Origin: JAVJUV01 sp047314965 | GTDB lineage: Bacteria > Pseudomonadota > Alphaproteobacteria > Rhodobacterales > Rhodobacteraceae | Length of the DNA: 64,000 bases | Assembly: GCF_047314965.1 (NCBI RefSeq) | Contig: NZ_JBLBVK010000055.1 | Location: forward strand, 62,001 to 126,000 | Direction of reading: 5' to 3' | Part shown: positions 17,806 through 25,977 of the stretch, in pieces | Layout: each line of letters starts with the position of its first letter | Numbering within the stretch: position 1 is the first letter of the stretch | Position numbers and translations under genes: made by a program | Notes under the pieces: generated by a model | Told to the model about the DNA's origin: nothing | Database searches by the model: none | What the model saw: the letters and a program-made list of their open reading frames with translations, nothing else

Positions 17806-18024
17806 TCAGAAGGTTGCAGGCGGAGGTGTTGAACTACCAGAACCGCTTGCCACCGCGACGAGGATCGCCAGCAGCAAAAGGGGAATGATGATCCCGCCAG
17901 AGGAGGCCGAGGATTCCTCGACGATCACCTCGGGTTCCATCAACGGCTCGGCCATTCCGCCCGCCAGCGCGGGGCTGGAAATGGCAAGACTCAAGACAGC
18001 CGCACCGATCGCTTTTTTCATCAT
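17806..18024 (-). CDS. Small exported membrane-anchored protein, unknown function
   Basis: A 72-residue protein starting MMKKAIGAAVLSLAISSPALA, a Sec signal peptide with an Ala-x-Ala cleavage site. It continues with a short acidic stretch (MEPEVIVEESSASSGG) and a second hydrophobic helix IIIPLLLLAILVAVAS, ending in a Ser/Gly/Pro-rich tail. The start at 18024 has a GGAG 9 bases upstream. Similar small proteins are common in Rhodobacterales, but their function is unknown to me. It is transcribed away from the THxN-type protein gene. Confidence 0.7.
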   Translation of the reverse strand: MMKKAIGAAVLSLAISSPALAGGMAEPLMEPEVIVEESSASSGGIIIPLLLLAILVAVASGSGSSTPPPATF

Positions 18025-18039
18025 GAATAAAAACTCCAA

Positions 18040-18346
18040 AAAATGAACGCCTTAACCTGCACCGACTCGCCTTGTCTGCGCAACGCGGCCCTTGGGAAAA
18101 GTCGCCGCAAGTTGCATTCCAGATACCCGGAAAAATCGGAAACACTCCGTTTCTGCGTCCACATCCGCCGAACCATACGTTGGCCAGAATGGATTCTGTA
18201 TTAGATAACATGGACTTGAGGATGGCGAAAAAATGGCAACACAAAGGCGTCATCTTGGCGCAAGGCCCTTTCCGCATTCGTCTCGTCGGGTTAACGTTGG
18301 TAAGTGTTTTTGTAGTTAGGGCCGGGTGTGACCGGTATCTGGTAAA
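18040..18346. other. Intergenic region between divergent exported-protein genes
   Basis: About 300 bases with lower GC than the surroundings lie between the small exported protein and the VPLPA-CTERM gene. They must contain both promoters. No convincing open frame, RNA gene or strong palindrome is seen. A run of AT-rich sequence just before 18347 is the likely promoter side of the rightward gene. Confidence 0.5.
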
Positions 18347-19069
18347 ATGGTCAATGGTTTCTTCAGATTTGCAGTGACCGCGTGCATGCTGGCAAGTCCA
18401 GGACTTGCCGCCGCGGCGACAATCACAACGATCGACGGCGCTTGGAGCGGTTCCGATCCCGTAGTCTCGGGGGTCGGGACAGATCGACTCCTCTGGGGTG
18501 AGTCTGCCGGCTACGGTCAGTCCGGCTATCGCTTCGACTCGGCCGAAACTCCACTGGAAGTCTTTCCGGATGCGTCCTTCCTGATCGGGGCCTTCACTCA
18601 TCTGAACAAGCCGATCCGCGGCACGCTTCTGCGCGAGGCCGAACTGACTGTCAGCTTTTTCTTCGAAGGACTGGCAGAGGCGGTGACTTCGGTGTTCGTC
18701 TTCGACCACTTCGAGACACATAACGAAGCCGAGACCTGCGCGAACGGCGTCGACAACTACACGGGCGTCAACCTCAAAGGCTGCGCCGACCGCGTTGGAG
18801 CCACGCTGAACGAAGCGCGGTCGGACACCGTGGAGATCGGCGGAGTATCCTATTACATGGACATCTCTGGCTTCGAATACGGCGGATCGCTCTTCGATTA
18901 CTTCTGGACCGAAGAGCGCCGGGAAAATGTCGCGAACCTTGTCGGGGTCCTCCGCGCGACCGGCGAGCAAGAGCCACCCTCGCCTGTCCCGCTGCCTGCA
19001 AGCGGTCTGCTCCTGATCGGGGCCATGGCCGCGCTGGGCTATGCGCGCTCGAAAAAAGCCGCCGCGTGA
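18347..19069 (+). CDS. THxN-type exported protein with VPLPA-CTERM sorting signal
   Basis: The 240-residue protein begins with a signal peptide (about residues 1-24, ending GLAAAA) and ends with VPLPASGLLLIGAMAALGYARSKK, a proline motif, one hydrophobic helix and a basic tail. This is the Rhodobacteraceae variant of the PEP-CTERM/exosortase sorting signal. The middle contains FTHLNKPI, the THxN motif of a PEP-CTERM-associated family, and a few cysteines. The protein is probably exported, processed by an exosortase and linked to surface polysaccharide. No exosortase gene is in the window. Function of the ectodomain unknown. Confidence 0.78.
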   Translation: MVNGFFRFAVTACMLASPGLAAAATITTIDGAWSGSDPVVSGVGTDRLLWGESAGYGQSGYRFDSAETPLEVFPDASFLIGAFTHLNKPIRGTLLREAELTVSFFFEGLAEAVTSVFVFDHFETHNEAETCANGVDNYTGVNLKGCADRVGATLNEARSDTVEIGGVSYYMDISGFEYGGSLFDYFWTEERRENVANLVGVLRATGEQEPPSPVPLPASGLLLIGAMAALGYARSKKAAA

Positions 19070-19118
19070 CACCTGACAGCGCGGCGTCTTCGGACGCTTC
19101 GCCACGACAGGCAGACAG

Positions 19119-19145
19119 CGACACGAGCGCGCGGCGCGCGTGTCG
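19119..19145. terminator. GC-rich stem-loop between convergent genes
   Basis: Nearly self-complementary sequence with arms CGACAC...GTGTCG and inner GCGCGC pairs, 50 bases after the THxN-gene stop and 90 bases beyond the stop of the convergent EamA gene. It lacks a T-run, so a bidirectional or weak terminator or an RNA-stabilising hairpin is inferred. Confidence 0.5.
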
Positions 19146-19235
19146 CGACAACAGACCGACAGCATAGGCCTGAAAAGCAGCGATGCCGGGAACGCACTAA
19201 CGCATGCACCTGCGTACCGCATTGGCCCCGCCGTC

Positions 19236-20183
19236 TCAGAACGGCGGCGCTGCGCGCTCGCTGACCAACCTTCTCGCAGTCACTCTTTCGCGGTGTATCA
19301 TGTAAAGCCCCGCGCCGATTATGATGACGATGCCGATTTGCGTCAGCGTGTTCGGGAAGTCGCGGAATACAAGGTATCCCAGCAGGGTCGCCATCGGCAA
19401 TTCGAGGTATTGCAGCGGAGCCAGCGTGGCCGACGGCGCCAGAGACAGCGCGTAGGTCATCATCATGTGGCTCACCGCAGCGAAAAACCCGACGCCCAGA
19501 AGCCAGACCCACGCAATACCCTCGGGCCAGACCGGATCGAGCAGGTCCCAGCCTGTCCCCTCGGCCAGGATCATCACCGGAATACAGAAAAGACTGGCGA
19601 CCAGCCCCGTGTGGAATTGCAGGGTCACCGGATGAACCTGGCGCGACAGCCCCCGCGTCACGAGAATGTAGAACGCGAAACCCACCGCCGTGCCGATCGG
19701 AAACAGCGCCACCGCGCCAAAGGCCGCGAAGCTCGGCTGGATCACGAACAGCACGCCCACGAACCCGACAATGGCCGCCCCCACGCGGCGCGGGCCGACC
19801 TCCTCGCCCAAATAGAATTTGCCAACCAACAGCACGATGAACGGCTCGACGAACACGATCGCCAGAGCGTCGGCAAGCGGCATCACGCGGATCGCGGCGA
19901 TGAAGCAGAACGTCGAGATGAACAACAGGAACGCGCGGGAAAACAGCGCCAGCCAATGGGAGCGGGGAACATGCAATGACAGGCCCATGATCCAGACGAA
20001 CGGAGCCATCAGCACGCATTGCACGACAAATCGCGCCGCCGTGACCTGTCCCACGGGAACGGTCTCGGATGCCAGCTTGGCCGCCACATCGAGGAGAGGC
20101 GCAGTCAGGCAAAACCCCAGCATCAGCGCGACACCCGGAAGGATACGGTCGGTGGAGGGGATGGAGGCGCTGCCGTTCGTCAT
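19236..20183 (-). CDS. EamA/DMT-family transporter
   Basis: The 315-residue protein has ten predicted membrane helices in two EamA halves, with internal repeats such as AARFVVQCVLMAPFVWIMG and PLQYLELPMATLLGYLVF. The ATG at 20183 is chosen because upstream sequence is not protein-like; a start at 20201 is possible. Drug/metabolite transporters of this class export or import amino acids and related solutes. It lies 94 bases after the MttB-family gene on the same strand and may be co-transcribed, but its substrate is unknown. Confidence 0.82.
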   Translation of the reverse strand: MTNGSASIPSTDRILPGVALMLGFCLTAPLLDVAAKLASETVPVGQVTAARFVVQCVLMAPFVWIMGLSLHVPRSHWLALFSRAFLLFISTFCFIAAIRVMPLADALAIVFVEPFIVLLVGKFYLGEEVGPRRVGAAIVGFVGVLFVIQPSFAAFGAVALFPIGTAVGFAFYILVTRGLSRQVHPVTLQFHTGLVASLFCIPVMILAEGTGWDLLDPVWPEGIAWVWLLGVGFFAAVSHMMMTYALSLAPSATLAPLQYLELPMATLLGYLVFRDFPNTLTQIGIVIIIGAGLYMIHRERVTARRLVSERAAPPF

Positions 20184-20277
20184 AGCGCAACCTGAGTCCA
20201 TGCCCTGCACATGTCCATGCGCTTTCCGACGCCATGCGCGGAACGACGCGTCGAGAGTCTGCCCATCCGTGCCATCA

Positions 20278-21840
20278 TCAGAAATCCGTCGGTGCCCCGC
20301 CCTCGGCCTTTCTCCTCGCGACAAAGTCCGCCAGTTCCTCGCGGACACCCTCGTCCATCGGAGGCGCTTCGAAATTCGCGATGATCTCCTTGAACAACCC
20401 ATGCGCGCGCGTCGCGGTCCAGACACCGCCGTTGTCCAGCGCGAAGGCTTCGAAGTTGCGCCAATCGCTGACGAAGGGCTGGTAGAAGGCGGATTCGTAG
20501 CGGTCCTGCGTGTGCTGGATGCCAAAGTAATGGCCATTCGCCCCAACCTCGCGGATCGCGTCCAGCGCGATCTCCTCGGGCCCGGTCGCCCAGACGTCGG
20601 GCTCCATGTAGCGCTGAAGCATCTGGAGCACCTCGCAGTCCATGATGAACTTCTCCGGGCACGCGATCAGCCCGCCCTCCAGCCAGCCCGCGGCGTGATA
20701 AACCATGTTCGTCCCCGACTGCATGGCCGCCCATAGCGAGTTCGAGGTCTCCCACATCGCCTGACCGTCGGGCACGTTTGCGGCGCAAACGCCCGAGGAG
20801 CGTACTGGCAAACCATAGTAGCGCGCCATCTGGCCGGTCATCTGCGTGGCCCGTACGTATTCCGGCGTGCCGAAAGCGGGCGCGCCCGACTTCATGTCGA
20901 CGTTCGAGGTGAACGTGCCGATGACCGCCGGCGATCCCGGCGCGACGTACTGGAACAGCGCGATGGCCGAGAGCGCCTCGGCGATCGACAGCGTTACCGC
21001 GCCCGCCATCGTCACCGGCGCCATCGCGCCCGCCAGCGTGAAGGGCGTCACCACGACGGCCTGCCCGCGCCGCACCATGCGGAGACACCCGTCGATCATC
21101 GGCTGGTCGTGCTTCAGGGGCGAGGTCGAGTTGATGTTGGTGTACATGTAGGGCTTGGCCTGGAACGCCTCCTCGCTCAGCCCGCCCGCGATCTTGACCA
21201 TCTCCATCACGTCCTCGACCCGCTCCTTCCCGAGCGAGTAGGCGTGCATCACCTTGTCGGTCAGCGTCAGCTTGTCATAGAGCACGTCAAGGTGCCGCAC
21301 CGAAGGGTGCAAGTCCACCGGCTCCACCGGATAGCCGCCGGCGAAATGAATGCAGTTGAAATGCTGGGTCAGCTTCAGCAGGTTCTGGCACTGCTCCCGT
21401 GTGCCCGAGACCTTCCGGCCCAGTTCGAGATCGTAGTAGTTCGGCGGCGACGACACGTTGCCGAAAACGATATGGCCCTTGCCGATCGTCAGTTCGCGTT
21501 CAGGATTGCGGGGCGTCAGCGTGAAATGGGCCGGCGCCTTGCCGACCATCTCCATCACCCAGTCGCGGTCCATCTTCACGTTCGTGCCGTCGACCTTGCA
21601 GCCCGCTTCACGGAACAAGACCTGCGCCTCGTCGTTCAGGAACTCGATCCCGATCTCTTCCAGAATGCGCATCGCCCCATCGTGGATCGCCTCGACCCCG
21701 GCCTCGTCCAAGGGCTCGGTCGGGCGGTCGGGATTGAGCGGCACGCGCCACGGCATCTGCTTGAACAACTCGCGCGAGCGGCGTTCCTTGTTGGCAGCAC
21801 GCCCTCCGGTTCTGCGCTTTTTCGTGGCGGCATCCGCCAT
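20278..21840 (-). CDS. MttB-superfamily methyltransferase without pyrrolysine
   Basis: A 520-residue member of the trimethylamine methyltransferase (MttB) superfamily, recognised from IHDGAMRILEEIGIEFLNDEA at the N-terminus, SSPPNYYDLELGR and VRSSGVCAANVPDGQAMWE. The frame has no internal amber codon, so it is a non-pyrrolysine member. Characterised members such as MtgB demethylate quaternary amines (glycine betaine, proline betaine, carnitine) onto a corrinoid protein, and the corrinoid partner is not in the window. The start has a GGGAGG site. Proximity to the carnitine island suggests a betaine-type substrate, as inference. Confidence 0.85.
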   Translation of the reverse strand: MADAATKKRRTGGRAANKERRSRELFKQMPWRVPLNPDRPTEPLDEAGVEAIHDGAMRILEEIGIEFLNDEAQVLFREAGCKVDGTNVKMDRDWVMEMVGKAPAHFTLTPRNPERELTIGKGHIVFGNVSSPPNYYDLELGRKVSGTREQCQNLLKLTQHFNCIHFAGGYPVEPVDLHPSVRHLDVLYDKLTLTDKVMHAYSLGKERVEDVMEMVKIAGGLSEEAFQAKPYMYTNINSTSPLKHDQPMIDGCLRMVRRGQAVVVTPFTLAGAMAPVTMAGAVTLSIAEALSAIALFQYVAPGSPAVIGTFTSNVDMKSGAPAFGTPEYVRATQMTGQMARYYGLPVRSSGVCAANVPDGQAMWETSNSLWAAMQSGTNMVYHAAGWLEGGLIACPEKFIMDCEVLQMLQRYMEPDVWATGPEEIALDAIREVGANGHYFGIQHTQDRYESAFYQPFVSDWRNFEAFALDNGGVWTATRAHGLFKEIIANFEAPPMDEGVREELADFVARRKAEGGAPTDF

Positions 21841-21936
21841 GGCGTCCTCCCTTGAGACCTGAGCCCAGTGTTGGACGGAACAGACGGATTCGCGGTTTGA
21901 AAACCGACGAATTGTGTCGCATGCCGTCCTTTTCGG

Positions 21937-22620
21937 TCAGGTTCTGGCGGCAATCCAGCCGGGCAGATGCGAAATGTCCGGCAAAACAGCGTCGGCAAGG
22001 TCCGCCAGATCTTCGGCCACGGCCACCCCGGTCAGGACAGCGACGGTCGTCATTCCGGCAGCGCGTCCCGCCGCCAGGTCGTGTCGGCTGTCCCCGACCA
22101 TCAGCGTCCTTTCGGGTCGCGTACCGGTGGCTTTCGAGAAGGCCAGTAGCGGTCCGGGCGCGGGCTTGGCGCCGTAGCCGGAATCGTATCCCGCCACGAA
22201 GGTGAAATGCTGGGCGATCCCGACGCCTGACAGGTGTGTTCGCGCCGCCGCCTCGCCGTCATTGGTCACCAGACCCAGAAGATGCCGCTCGGCCAGCAAC
22301 GCCAGCGTCTCGACCAGGCCCGGCACCTCCACTTGCGGCGTTGCCTCCGCGACCCTGTTGGCCAGTGCCTCCAGCTCTCGCGCTGTCCGGTTCGTCGCGC
22401 CGGCCAGCGCCGCGCCGACCTCGCCCGAGGTGCCCGCGATCACGACGCTGGACGGCAGGAAACCGACGCCCGGCACGAACCCCATGGCCTCGGCAGCCGC
22501 GGACCGCAGCTCCGCATCCCCCGCCGCCAGTTCTTCCAGCATCGTCTCCGCCCACGCTGTCCACGTCGCCCGGAAATCGAACAGCGTTCCGTCCTTGTCG
22601 AAGACGATCGCTTCTGTCAT
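21937..22620 (-). CDS. HAD-family hydrolase, phosphoglycolate phosphatase-like
   Basis: The 227-residue protein shows all HAD motifs: motif I FDKDGTLFDF, where the second Asp is the acid/base, motif II LVTNDG, motif III Lys in YGAKPAPGP and motif IV MVGDSRHDLAAGRAAG. The helical cap between motifs I and II places it with Gph/beta-phosphoglucomutase-like phosphatases. It is divergent from the MarR gene (56 bases between starts). Substrate not determinable. Confidence 0.82.
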   Translation of the reverse strand: MTEAIVFDKDGTLFDFRATWTAWAETMLEELAAGDAELRSAAAEAMGFVPGVGFLPSSVVIAGTSGEVGAALAGATNRTARELEALANRVAEATPQVEVPGLVETLALLAERHLLGLVTNDGEAAARTHLSGVGIAQHFTFVAGYDSGYGAKPAPGPLLAFSKATGTRPERTLMVGDSRHDLAAGRAAGMTTVAVLTGVAVAEDLADLADAVLPDISHLPGWIAART

Positions 22621-22676
22621 GCCTTGCCCTCATTCAACACATTGACACTTGCACCGCCGCTCCCGAAAGTTCCCCG

Positions 22677-23123
22677 ATGAGCAATTACCGGCTTCATGCT
22701 TCGCTTGGATATAATCTCTCGCTTGCCGCGCGTCTGCAGGAAAGACGCCTGGACGACGCGCTGAAAACCCTCGGACTGACCCGCACCACATGGTGCGTCC
22801 TGCTGGCGGTCGGCGTCGAGAACTTGAGGCAGCCCTCCGATATCGCGGCCTTCATCGGCATCGACCGCACCGCGACCTCGCGCGCCCTGCGATACATGGA
22901 GGCGGACGGGTTGCTGAAAAGGGAAACCGGCAGGAAAGACCGGCGCACAACGCGGGTCACGCTGACCGACACCGGGTTGGAGAGGATAGAACAGGGCGTC
23001 CCCTTCGCAATCGAGAACAACGCCCTGATGCGCGCCAAACTTACCGAGAAAGAGCACGAGCAGCTCCTCGCGCTCATTTCCAAACTCACCGAAGGCGAAG
23101 ACACCGACCTCAGCGTCTTCTGA
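22677..23123 (+). CDS. MarR-family transcriptional regulator
   Basis: This 148-residue winged-helix protein has LRQPSDIAAFIGIDRTATSRALRYMEADGLLKRETGRKDRRTTRVTLTD, the recognition helix and wing with the DxRxx pattern of MarR proteins. The ATG at 22677 is the first in the protein-like part of the frame. It converges with the CaiD-like gene (7 bases between stops) and diverges from the HAD gene. It may control the carnitine island or the HAD gene. The ligand is unknown. Confidence 0.85.
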   Translation: MSNYRLHASLGYNLSLAARLQERRLDDALKTLGLTRTTWCVLLAVGVENLRQPSDIAAFIGIDRTATSRALRYMEADGLLKRETGRKDRRTTRVTLTDTGLERIEQGVPFAIENNALMRAKLTEKEHEQLLALISKLTEGEDTDLSVF

Positions 23124-23130
23124 GAGAGGC

Positions 23131-23916
23131 CTAGCGCCCTTTCCAGACAGGATCGCGTTTTTCGGCAAAGGCCCGGGCGCCCTCAAGCTGATCCTCCGAC
23201 GAATAGAGACGGTCGACCGTCGCCAGTTGCCGCTTCGTGATCCGGTTCAGCGCATCCTGGAACTTGGAATCCTCCGCGTCCCGAACCACTTCCTTGATCG
23301 CCGCATAAACCAGCGGCGGGCCCGAGGCGATCAGCCGGGCAAGCTCCCAAACGGTCTCCTCCAGCTTCTCCGGCGCGACGACCTCCCGCAGAAGCCCCCA
23401 GCGGTGGGCTTCCGCCGCGTCGATCCAGCGACCCGTCAGCAGCATGTCCATGGCCACATGATAGGGAATGCGCTTCGGCAGCTTGATCGAGGCCGCATCC
23501 GCCACCGTCCCGGACCTGATCTCGGGCAGCGCGAAACTGGCGGTCTCCGAGGCGACGATCAGGTCGCAGGACAGCGCCAGCTCGAAACCACCGCCGCAAC
23601 AGATGCCGTTGACCGCACAGATCACCGGCTTGTTCATCTGTGGCAACTCCTGCAAGCCACCAAAGCCGCCGATGCCGTAGTCGCCATCCACCGCATCGCC
23701 GTCGTTCGCGGCCTTCAGGTCCCAGCCCGCGCAGAAAAACCTGTCTCCCGCCGCGCGCAGGATCGCCACGCGAAGTTCGGGATCGTCCCGGAAGTCGCGG
23801 AACACTTCGCCCATGACCCGGCTGGTCACCAGATCGATGGCGTTGGCCTTGGGGCGGTCCAGCGTGACCTCGAGGATCGCGCCCTCGCGGCGGGTCTTGA
23901 TCGGTGTCTCGGTCAT
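23131..23916 (-). CDS. Carnitinyl-CoA dehydratase / crotonobetainyl-CoA hydratase (CaiD-like)
   Basis: The 261-residue enoyl-CoA hydratase/isomerase has exactly the length of E. coli CaiD and shares LEVTLDRPKANAIDLVTS, FFCAGWDLKAA, the oxyanion-hole block GGGFELALSCDLIVAS and the C-terminus AFAEKRDPVWKGR. CaiD interconverts crotonobetainyl-CoA and L-carnitinyl-CoA. It is the last gene of the leftward island, 2 bases after the CoA ligase stop. The carnitine dehydrogenase and BKACE genes upstream support a betaine-CoA substrate, though other short enoyl-CoAs cannot be excluded. Confidence 0.82.
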   Translation of the reverse strand: MTETPIKTRREGAILEVTLDRPKANAIDLVTSRVMGEVFRDFRDDPELRVAILRAAGDRFFCAGWDLKAANDGDAVDGDYGIGGFGGLQELPQMNKPVICAVNGICCGGGFELALSCDLIVASETASFALPEIRSGTVADAASIKLPKRIPYHVAMDMLLTGRWIDAAEAHRWGLLREVVAPEKLEETVWELARLIASGPPLVYAAIKEVVRDAEDSKFQDALNRITKRQLATVDRLYSSEDQLEGARAFAEKRDPVWKGR

Positions 23917-23918
23917 CC

Positions 23919-25901
23919 TCACTCCTTCCGGATCAGCGCATCCACGGCCACAGCGCCTTTTTGCATCACGATCAGCGGGTTGATCTCGACCTCGGACAGT
24001 GCGGGATCCTCCAGTAACATGGCTTGCACAAGAAACGCCACATCGACCGCCGCCGCAACATCCGCCTTGGGACGCCCGCGAAAACCGTCGAGACGCGGCC
24101 ACAGCCGAAGACGGCGGAAGGCGGCGGCGATCTCGTCGCGCGTAGCGGGCGCGACAAGCGTCACCGTGTCAGCCAGCAGTTCGGCCTCGACGCCCCCCAT
24201 TCCAAGGGTCAGCGCCACGCCATAGACCGGATCACGCCGCGCGCCGACCAGAACCTCCGCGATACCCCCGGGCACCATTTCTTCCAGCAGGTAACCGGCG
24301 GCACCCCGCATATCTTCAGCGCCATCGAGTGTTTCAAGGCCAAGACGGACCGCCCCGGCCTCGGACTTGTGCGCGAAGCCCAGCCCCTTCAGGGCGAAGG
24401 GCGGCGTCAGTGCCGAGCCATCCAGAGCGGCAAGTGTCGGTGCGGTCGTCCCCTTCGGCACGGTAATCCCTGCCACTGCCAGCAACGCCTTGCCCGCCAC
24501 TTCGTCGAGCACCGCGCCGCCGCCCCCAAGGGGCGCGACGGGGCTCCAGCCCTCCCGCGCAGGGGCCCCCGAGGCCGCCCGGATCGCCGCGAAGCTTTCG
24601 GCAATGCCCTGAAGCGGCACCGCCCCCATCTCTTCGAACCGGCGGGCTACCGCCTCGTCCACCGAGTCGTGCAGCGTGGCGACGCTGAAGATCGGTTTGC
24701 CGCTGGCCAGCCGCGCCGCCTGCAGCCCCTCGAAAACGCAGTCATAGCTTGCCGTCGAGCAGCGGTCTTCCCGCGGCAGATCGAGAACGAACAGAGCCGC
24801 GTCGCCAGCCTCGGCCGCCGCCGTGAACACCTCGCCCATCCGAAGCCCGTCGCCCCAGATGAAGGTCTGGTAATCGAGCGGGTTGGCGATGGTCACCAGC
24901 GGCCCCAGCACCGCCGACAGGCGTGCGGCCTGAACCTCCGGGATCGGCGGCAGCCGGACACCGGCCGCTTCGGCCGCGTCCGCCATCAGACCCGCCTCGC
25001 CGCCCGAGCACGAGACCGAAACCAGCCGATCCGCGCGGATCGGACCGTGGACATGGAGGATCTTCAGCGTATCGATCAGTTCCGGCAGAGACGTCACCTC
25101 GCCCGCCCCCGCCTGCGCAAGGAAGGCCGAGGACACCGCGCCCTCGCCGGCCAGCGACGCGGTATGGGTGACAGCCGCCGCGCGCCCAGCCTCCGACCGC
25201 CCGGCTTTCAGCACGACGACGCCCTTGCCCGCCGCCCGTGCCCGCGCAACGACATCGGCAAAGGCCGCCGCATCGCCGATCCCCTCGACGTAAAGACCCA
25301 GCGCCGTCACCCGTTCGTCGGCCAGAAGGGCGTCGGCCAGTCCCGCCAGACCGGTCTGGGCGGCGTTGCCCAGGCAGGCGACATAGGCCAGCGGCAAGCC
25401 ACGCCGCTGCATGGTCAGCGTGATCGCGATGTTCGAGGATTGCGACAGGATCGCCACGCCGCGCTCCACCCGTCCGCAGCCCTGCTGGTCCGGCCAGATC
25501 ACCGCGCCGTCGAGCGCATTGACGAAGCCGTAGCAGTTCGGCCCCAGAACCGGCATTTCGCCTGCGGCCGCCAGCAGCGCCTCGGTCAGGTCGGCGTCGC
25601 CGGTTTCGGAGAAGCCCGAGGCGAACAGAACCGCGCCCCCCGCGCCCCGGTCGCGCAGTTCGCCCACGACCTCGATCGTCGCGTGGCGGTTGACGCCGAC
25701 GAAAGCCGCGTCCGGCGCGCCGGGAAGGTCGGCGACCGAGCGATAGGCGCGCTTGCCTCCGATCTCAAGCTTGTCCGGATGCACCGGCCAGACCTCGCCT
25801 CCAAAGCCCATCCGGTCGCATTCCTCGATCACCTTGACGGCCCAGCCCCCGCCGAAGACGGCGATCGACCGGGGCGACAACAGCCGCGACAGGTCACGCA
25901 T
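23919..25901 (-). CDS. NDP/ADP-forming acyl-CoA ligase, candidate betainyl-CoA synthetase
   Basis: The 660-residue single-chain enzyme joins a CoA-binding domain (LLSPRSIAVFGGGWAVKV), a succinyl-CoA-ligase-like central region with the phospho-His candidate in VTHTASLAGEGAV and a C-terminal ATP-grasp part (LGFAHKSEAGAVRLGL, ending LSEVEINPLIVM). This is the acetate-CoA ligase (ADP-forming) superfamily. The ATG at 25901 matches the family start; a GTG at 25910 is possible. Next to CaiD-like and acyl-CoA dehydrogenase genes it could activate gamma-butyrobetaine or carnitine, replacing the AMP-forming CaiC. Confidence 0.8.
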   Translation of the reverse strand: MRDLSRLLSPRSIAVFGGGWAVKVIEECDRMGFGGEVWPVHPDKLEIGGKRAYRSVADLPGAPDAAFVGVNRHATIEVVGELRDRGAGGAVLFASGFSETGDADLTEALLAAAGEMPVLGPNCYGFVNALDGAVIWPDQQGCGRVERGVAILSQSSNIAITLTMQRRGLPLAYVACLGNAAQTGLAGLADALLADERVTALGLYVEGIGDAAAFADVVARARAAGKGVVVLKAGRSEAGRAAAVTHTASLAGEGAVSSAFLAQAGAGEVTSLPELIDTLKILHVHGPIRADRLVSVSCSGGEAGLMADAAEAAGVRLPPIPEVQAARLSAVLGPLVTIANPLDYQTFIWGDGLRMGEVFTAAAEAGDAALFVLDLPREDRCSTASYDCVFEGLQAARLASGKPIFSVATLHDSVDEAVARRFEEMGAVPLQGIAESFAAIRAASGAPAREGWSPVAPLGGGGAVLDEVAGKALLAVAGITVPKGTTAPTLAALDGSALTPPFALKGLGFAHKSEAGAVRLGLETLDGAEDMRGAAGYLLEEMVPGGIAEVLVGARRDPVYGVALTLGMGGVEAELLADTVTLVAPATRDEIAAAFRRLRLWPRLDGFRGRPKADVAAAVDVAFLVQAMLLEDPALSEVEINPLIVMQKGAVAVDALIRKE

Positions 25902-25930
25902 GGGCTTCACCCATCGTCACGGTGAACGCG

Positions 25931-25969
25931 CATCCGTTTCTTCTTTTTGAAAATACTCCCGCCGGAGGC
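25931..25969. repeat. Rhodobacteraceae-type intergenic element, copy 1
   Basis: A short non-coding element with the pattern TTTCTTC, about 12 bases, AATACTCCCGCCGGAGGC; the end contains a CTCC...GGAG hairpin. Related elements are at 27181-27230 and 53018-53055. I recall similar elements between genes in many Rhodobacteraceae genomes. It lies between the CoA ligase and acyl-CoA dehydrogenase genes, both leftward. Confidence 0.5.
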
Positions 25970-25977
25970 ATGAAATC

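Noticed and set aside
17607..17888. Rightward frames around 17607-18046
   Set aside because: Overlap the leftward small exported protein gene that has a signal peptide; they lack ribosome sites and protein-like composition.
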